A stretch of 8,945 nt of DNA from Saprospiraceae bacterium (GTDB lineage Bacteria; Bacteroidota; Bacteroidia; Chitinophagales; Saprospiraceae). Numbering within the stretch: the first letter of the stretch is position 1; every line of letters starts with the position of its first letter. The stretch spans positions 1 to 8,945 of the forward strand of contig JABWAJ010000203.1 in the NCBI GenBank assembly GCA_013361075.1. The letters are read 5' to 3'. Below are positions 7,076 through 8,945 of the stretch, in pieces. The notes under the pieces are model-generated. The model had not been told where the DNA came from. It worked only from the letters and a program-made list of their open reading frames with translations, and searched no databases. The position numbers and the translations under genes were made by a program.

Positions 7076-7843
7076 TCACTCCCCCTTCTTCATTAACAGC
7101 CCCGGGTACTTCCTGCTAAAAATAGCTTCCAACTCCTCCATCGTGCACCGGAAAAGCAGGCGATTCGCCAGGGTATAGTTTTCACTGATCTTTTTTTCAG
7201 AATAAACCAGCCCGATGCCTTTTGCATAGATCTCCCGCCCGCCGTACCGGGGTTCCACAAAGCCTTGCTGGCGGTTGCCGGATTCTACCAACTCTTTTAA
7301 TTCCAGCACAACGGCTTTTTCCGCTTCCTCCTGAAAGGTATAGGTGGTGTCGCGGAGGTAGCGCCGGTTTTTAATCAGGGTAATCGAGTCGTAGGGATTT
7401 GCCGGAAAGGCAAAGCGGATTTTGTACAGAAAGACCCCGCTGCCTGAATCACTCACTTCAAACGGGAAAGCACTCCCCGAGAGAATTTCTACGGGTACGG
7501 GTTGCTGTTTGCCCAGCGAGTCGGTGGTGTACAGGAATACCTCACTCGTCAGCATGCCGTTGCGCACCATTTCTTCCCGCACAAATTGCTGCGGGGAGGG
7601 CAACGAACCATAGTAGGTTCCCGTCAGGAAAATACCGGTATCGTTCCTGATGGACCGGTAATACCAGTAGGTGGTGTCGCGCTGGGCGTCGTTGCGGGCC
7701 GATTCGTAGGCATACACCATACCGTCTTCCAACTGTTTGAGGGGAAAGTAGAAATCGCGAAGGCTTTTTTTGCCGTCGCGTTCGCATGAGGAAATGGCTG
7801 CGAATGTGGTTATGGAAACTAAAATCAGAATCAGGCGTTGCAT
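7076..7843 (-). CDS. Predicted lipoprotein of unknown function
   Basis: A 255-residue protein starting MQRLILILVSITTF, with lipobox ISSC and acceptor Cys at 20, so lipid-anchored in the envelope. The next residues (ERDGKK) are a typical Bacteroidota linker, and no transmembrane helix follows. The mature part alternates hydrophobic and polar residues as a beta-rich domain does, with many Tyr, Thr and Arg: YFPLKQLEDGMVYAYES near the front, TTYWYYRSIRNDTGIF, and GIGLVYSEKKI near the end. I do not recognise the family. The domain pattern (GMVYAYES early, GIGLVYSE late) recalls small envelope lipoproteins scored as hypothetical in many Bacteroidota. I preferred ATG at 7843 to an in-frame ATG at 7885 because it places the signal peptide at the very N-terminus. 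It is divergent from secA and upstream of the dioxygenase gene with no terminator seen between, so the two may share a transcript. Confidence 0.75.
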   Translation of the reverse strand: MQRLILILVSITTFAAISSCERDGKKSLRDFYFPLKQLEDGMVYAYESARNDAQRDTTYWYYRSIRNDTGIFLTGTYYGSLPSPQQFVREEMVRNGMLTSEVFLYTTDSLGKQQPVPVEILSGSAFPFEVSDSGSGVFLYKIRFAFPANPYDSITLIKNRRYLRDTTYTFQEEAEKAVVLELKELVESGNRQQGFVEPRYGGREIYAKGIGLVYSEKKISENYTLANRLLFRCTMEELEAIFSRKYPGLLMKKGE

Positions 7844-7905
7844 GCTGTAAGATTTGAGGCAATAAACTTGAATGTTTCCGGTCATAACGTCGTCTCGTTC
7901 TAAAA

Positions 7906-7937
7906 TTTTCTGCCATTATGGCATTAATTGCAGAAAA
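7906..7937 (-). promoter_or_regulatory. Inverted repeat in the lipoprotein leader
   Basis: TTTTCTGC at 7906-7913 and GCAGAAAA at 7930-7937 are perfect 8-base inverted repeats around a 16-base loop. The loop side also offers a competing short palindrome, TGCCA-TTA-TGGCA at 7911-7923. In the minus-strand transcript this lies about 60-95 bases before the lipoprotein ATG. No T-tract follows, so it is more likely a leader hairpin or protein site than a terminator. Confidence 0.4.
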
Positions 7938-7946
7938 AAGTCGGCT

Positions 7947-7961
7947 GGCACAAAATGTGCC
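7947..7961. promoter_or_regulatory. Operator-like palindrome GGCACA-AAA-TGTGCC
   Basis: A perfect palindrome with 6-base arms and a 3-base centre. It sits just downstream of the predicted -7 element of the lipoprotein promoter (7966-7973, minus strand), covering the expected transcription start. That is where a repressor would bind; it could instead be a hairpin at the 5' end of the RNA. The binding protein cannot be named. Confidence 0.45.
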
Positions 7962-7965
7962 GTGA

Positions 7966-7995
7966 CAAACCTATTCCCCGAAATGGCATCGCAAA
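7966..7995 (-). promoter_or_regulatory. Bacteroidota-type promoter for the lipoprotein gene
   Basis: On the minus strand TTTG (7995-7992) and TAGGTTTG (7973-7966) are separated by 18 bases, matching the known Bacteroidota primary sigma-factor pattern TTTG / TAnnTTTG. Transcription would start near 7960, leaving a leader of about 115 bases. A second match to the -7 element, TATATTTG, lies at 7999-7992. Confidence 0.6.
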
Positions 7996-8006
7996 TATAT
8001 ATATCG

Positions 8007-8014
8007 TATCTTTG
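8007..8014 (+). promoter_or_regulatory. Probable -7 element of the secA promoter
   Basis: TATCTTTG matches TAnnTTTG and lies 36 bases before the secA ATG, giving a predicted leader of about 30 bases. No good TTTG is present at the -33 distance (the sequence there reads ATGG), so the match is only half complete. The element lies back to back with the divergent lipoprotein promoter. Confidence 0.5.
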
Positions 8015-8050
8015 CCCCTCATTTTGGAATCACCTTTGAAACGAAAATAT

Positions 8051-8945
8051 ATGTTCGGCAATATTGGTCAGTCTCTCAAAAAGCTTTTCGGCACCAAGTA
8101 TGATCGCGACGTGCAAACATACGCGCCTAATGTACAGCTTATCAATGAGATATACAAAGAACTGCAAGAGGTAAGCAATGACGAACTGCGTCAAAAAACG
8201 CTGGAGTTTCGCGCGCGCATTGCAGAATTTCTCGCTGAAATAGACGAAGAAATCCGCACACTTGGCAAAGAAGCCTCCGAAGAGGAAGACATGACCAAAA
8301 AAGAAGCGCTCTTTCAGCGGGTAGATGAGGTGAAAAAAGAACGCGACCAGCAACTGGAAGTCGTGTTGAAAGAAATCCTTCCGGAAGCATTTGCGGTAGT
8401 GAAAGAAACTTCCCGACGCTTCAAAGAAAACGAGACGCTGACGGTCACTGCTACCGAACACGATAAATCGCTGGCCGTCAATCCTAATAAAGCATACGTA
8501 CGCATAGAAGGGGACAAAGCCATTTGGAAAAACCGCTGGACAGCCGCGGGGGGGGAAATCGTGTGGAACATGCTCCACTACGATGTGCAACTCATCGGCG
8601 GGATGGTACTCCACGATGGTAAAATTGCCGAAATGGGAACGGGCGAAGGAAAAACCCTCGTTGCAACCCTGCCAGCCTACCTCAATGGCCTTTCAGGGCA
8701 GGGCGTTCACATCATTACGGTGAACGACTACTTAGCCCGGCGTGACTCTGAATGGGTAGGCCCAATTTTTGAATTCCTGCTTCTGACGGTTGATTGCATT
8801 GACAAATACCGGCCACATTCCGACGAGCGCATCAAAGCTTACCGCTCCGACATTACCTATGGCACCAACAACGAATTCGGCTTCGACTACCTGCGCGACA
8901 ATATGGTGCGCAGCCTGGACGAAATTGTTCAGGGGAAACACCATT
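8051..8945 (+). CDS. secA: Preprotein translocase ATPase SecA, N-terminal 298 residues (cut by window end)
   Basis: SecA is the cytoplasmic ATPase motor that pushes unfolded preproteins through the SecYEG channel. The frame is open from ATG at 8051 to the last base, so only the N-terminal part of a protein expected to be about 1,100 residues in Bacteroidota is present. Seen: the MFG start, the charged helical N-terminal region to about residue 160 (rich in Glu and Lys, longer than in E. coli SecA), YDVQLIGGMVLHDGKIAEM at 177-195, Walker A GTGEGKT at 196-202, VNDYLARRD at 224-232, and TNNEFGFDYLRDNM at 272-285. The window stops just before the expected DEVD Walker B. The residue before GTGEGKT's usual context is Gly (MGTGEGKT) where Ala is more common. 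In-frame TTG codons upstream (8024, 8036) are less likely starts. The lipoproteins encoded nearby would be Sec substrates, but that alone shows no special link. Confidence 0.95.
   Translation, partial: MFGNIGQSLKKLFGTKYDRDVQTYAPNVQLINEIYKELQEVSNDELRQKTLEFRARIAEFLAEIDEEIRTLGKEASEEEDMTKKEALFQRVDEVKKERDQQLEVVLKEILPEAFAVVKETSRRFKENETLTVTATEHDKSLAVNPNKAYVRIEGDKAIWKNRWTAAGGEIVWNMLHYDVQLIGGMVLHDGKIAEMGTGEGKTLVATLPAYLNGLSGQGVHIITVNDYLARRDSEWVGPIFEFLLLTVDCIDKYRPHSDERIKAYRSDITYGTNNEFGFDYLRDNMVRSLDEIVQGKHH

Noticed and set aside
8030..8614. Long minus-strand ORF of 194 residues opposite secA
   Set aside because: It is the complement of an unmistakable secA reading frame; its Phe-rich composition mirrors the Glu/Lys codons of SecA.
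1..8945. CRISPR array, tRNA, rRNA, insertion sequence or toxin-antitoxin pair
   Set aside because: No regularly spaced repeats, cloverleaf, transposase motifs or typical two-gene toxin-antitoxin layout were found on reading both strands.

Overview
The window looks like a piece of a Bacteroidota chromosome. Two things point there. The secA fragment at the right end has the long N-terminal region typical of Bacteroidota SecA, with an MGTGEGKT Walker A motif. The region between secA and its divergent neighbour carries promoter elements of the Bacteroidota TAnnTTTG type, one paired with a TTTG element 18 bases upstream. Most genes lack a Shine-Dalgarno sequence, which also fits. Genus cannot be read from the sequence.

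Left part (1-3386, plus strand): three closely packed genes. The first is cut by the window edge and is not recognised. It overlaps the second by 17 bases. The second and third are tandem paralogues with export signals, probably lipoproteins. Their conserved blocks resemble, from memory, the DUF1598 family best known from planctomycetes. This cassette is the least understood part of the window.

Middle (3387-4638): an AT-rich minus-strand gene for a one-helix membrane protein of the DUF4760 type, with an unusually good Shine-Dalgarno sequence. A stretch of about 560 bases follows with no firm gene. It holds a candidate 48-residue lipoprotein ORF and, at its right end, a strong hairpin that probably terminates the next gene.

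Right part (4639-8945): a minus-strand gene for a heme alpha-dioxygenase (fatty-acid alpha-oxidation, cyclooxygenase/peroxidase superfamily) carrying an N-terminal TPR module. All the catalytic, heme, calcium and carboxylate-binding residues I could place are present. Upstream on the same strand is an unrecognised lipoprotein gene, possibly co-transcribed with it. Its leader region has two inverted repeats, one lying over the predicted transcription start. Divergent from it is the start of secA, which runs off the right edge.

Apart from the paralogue pair and its coupled upstream gene, the genes do not form one obvious pathway. The right side joins core secretion to an oxylipin-forming enzyme. 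The left and middle parts look like accessory DNA.
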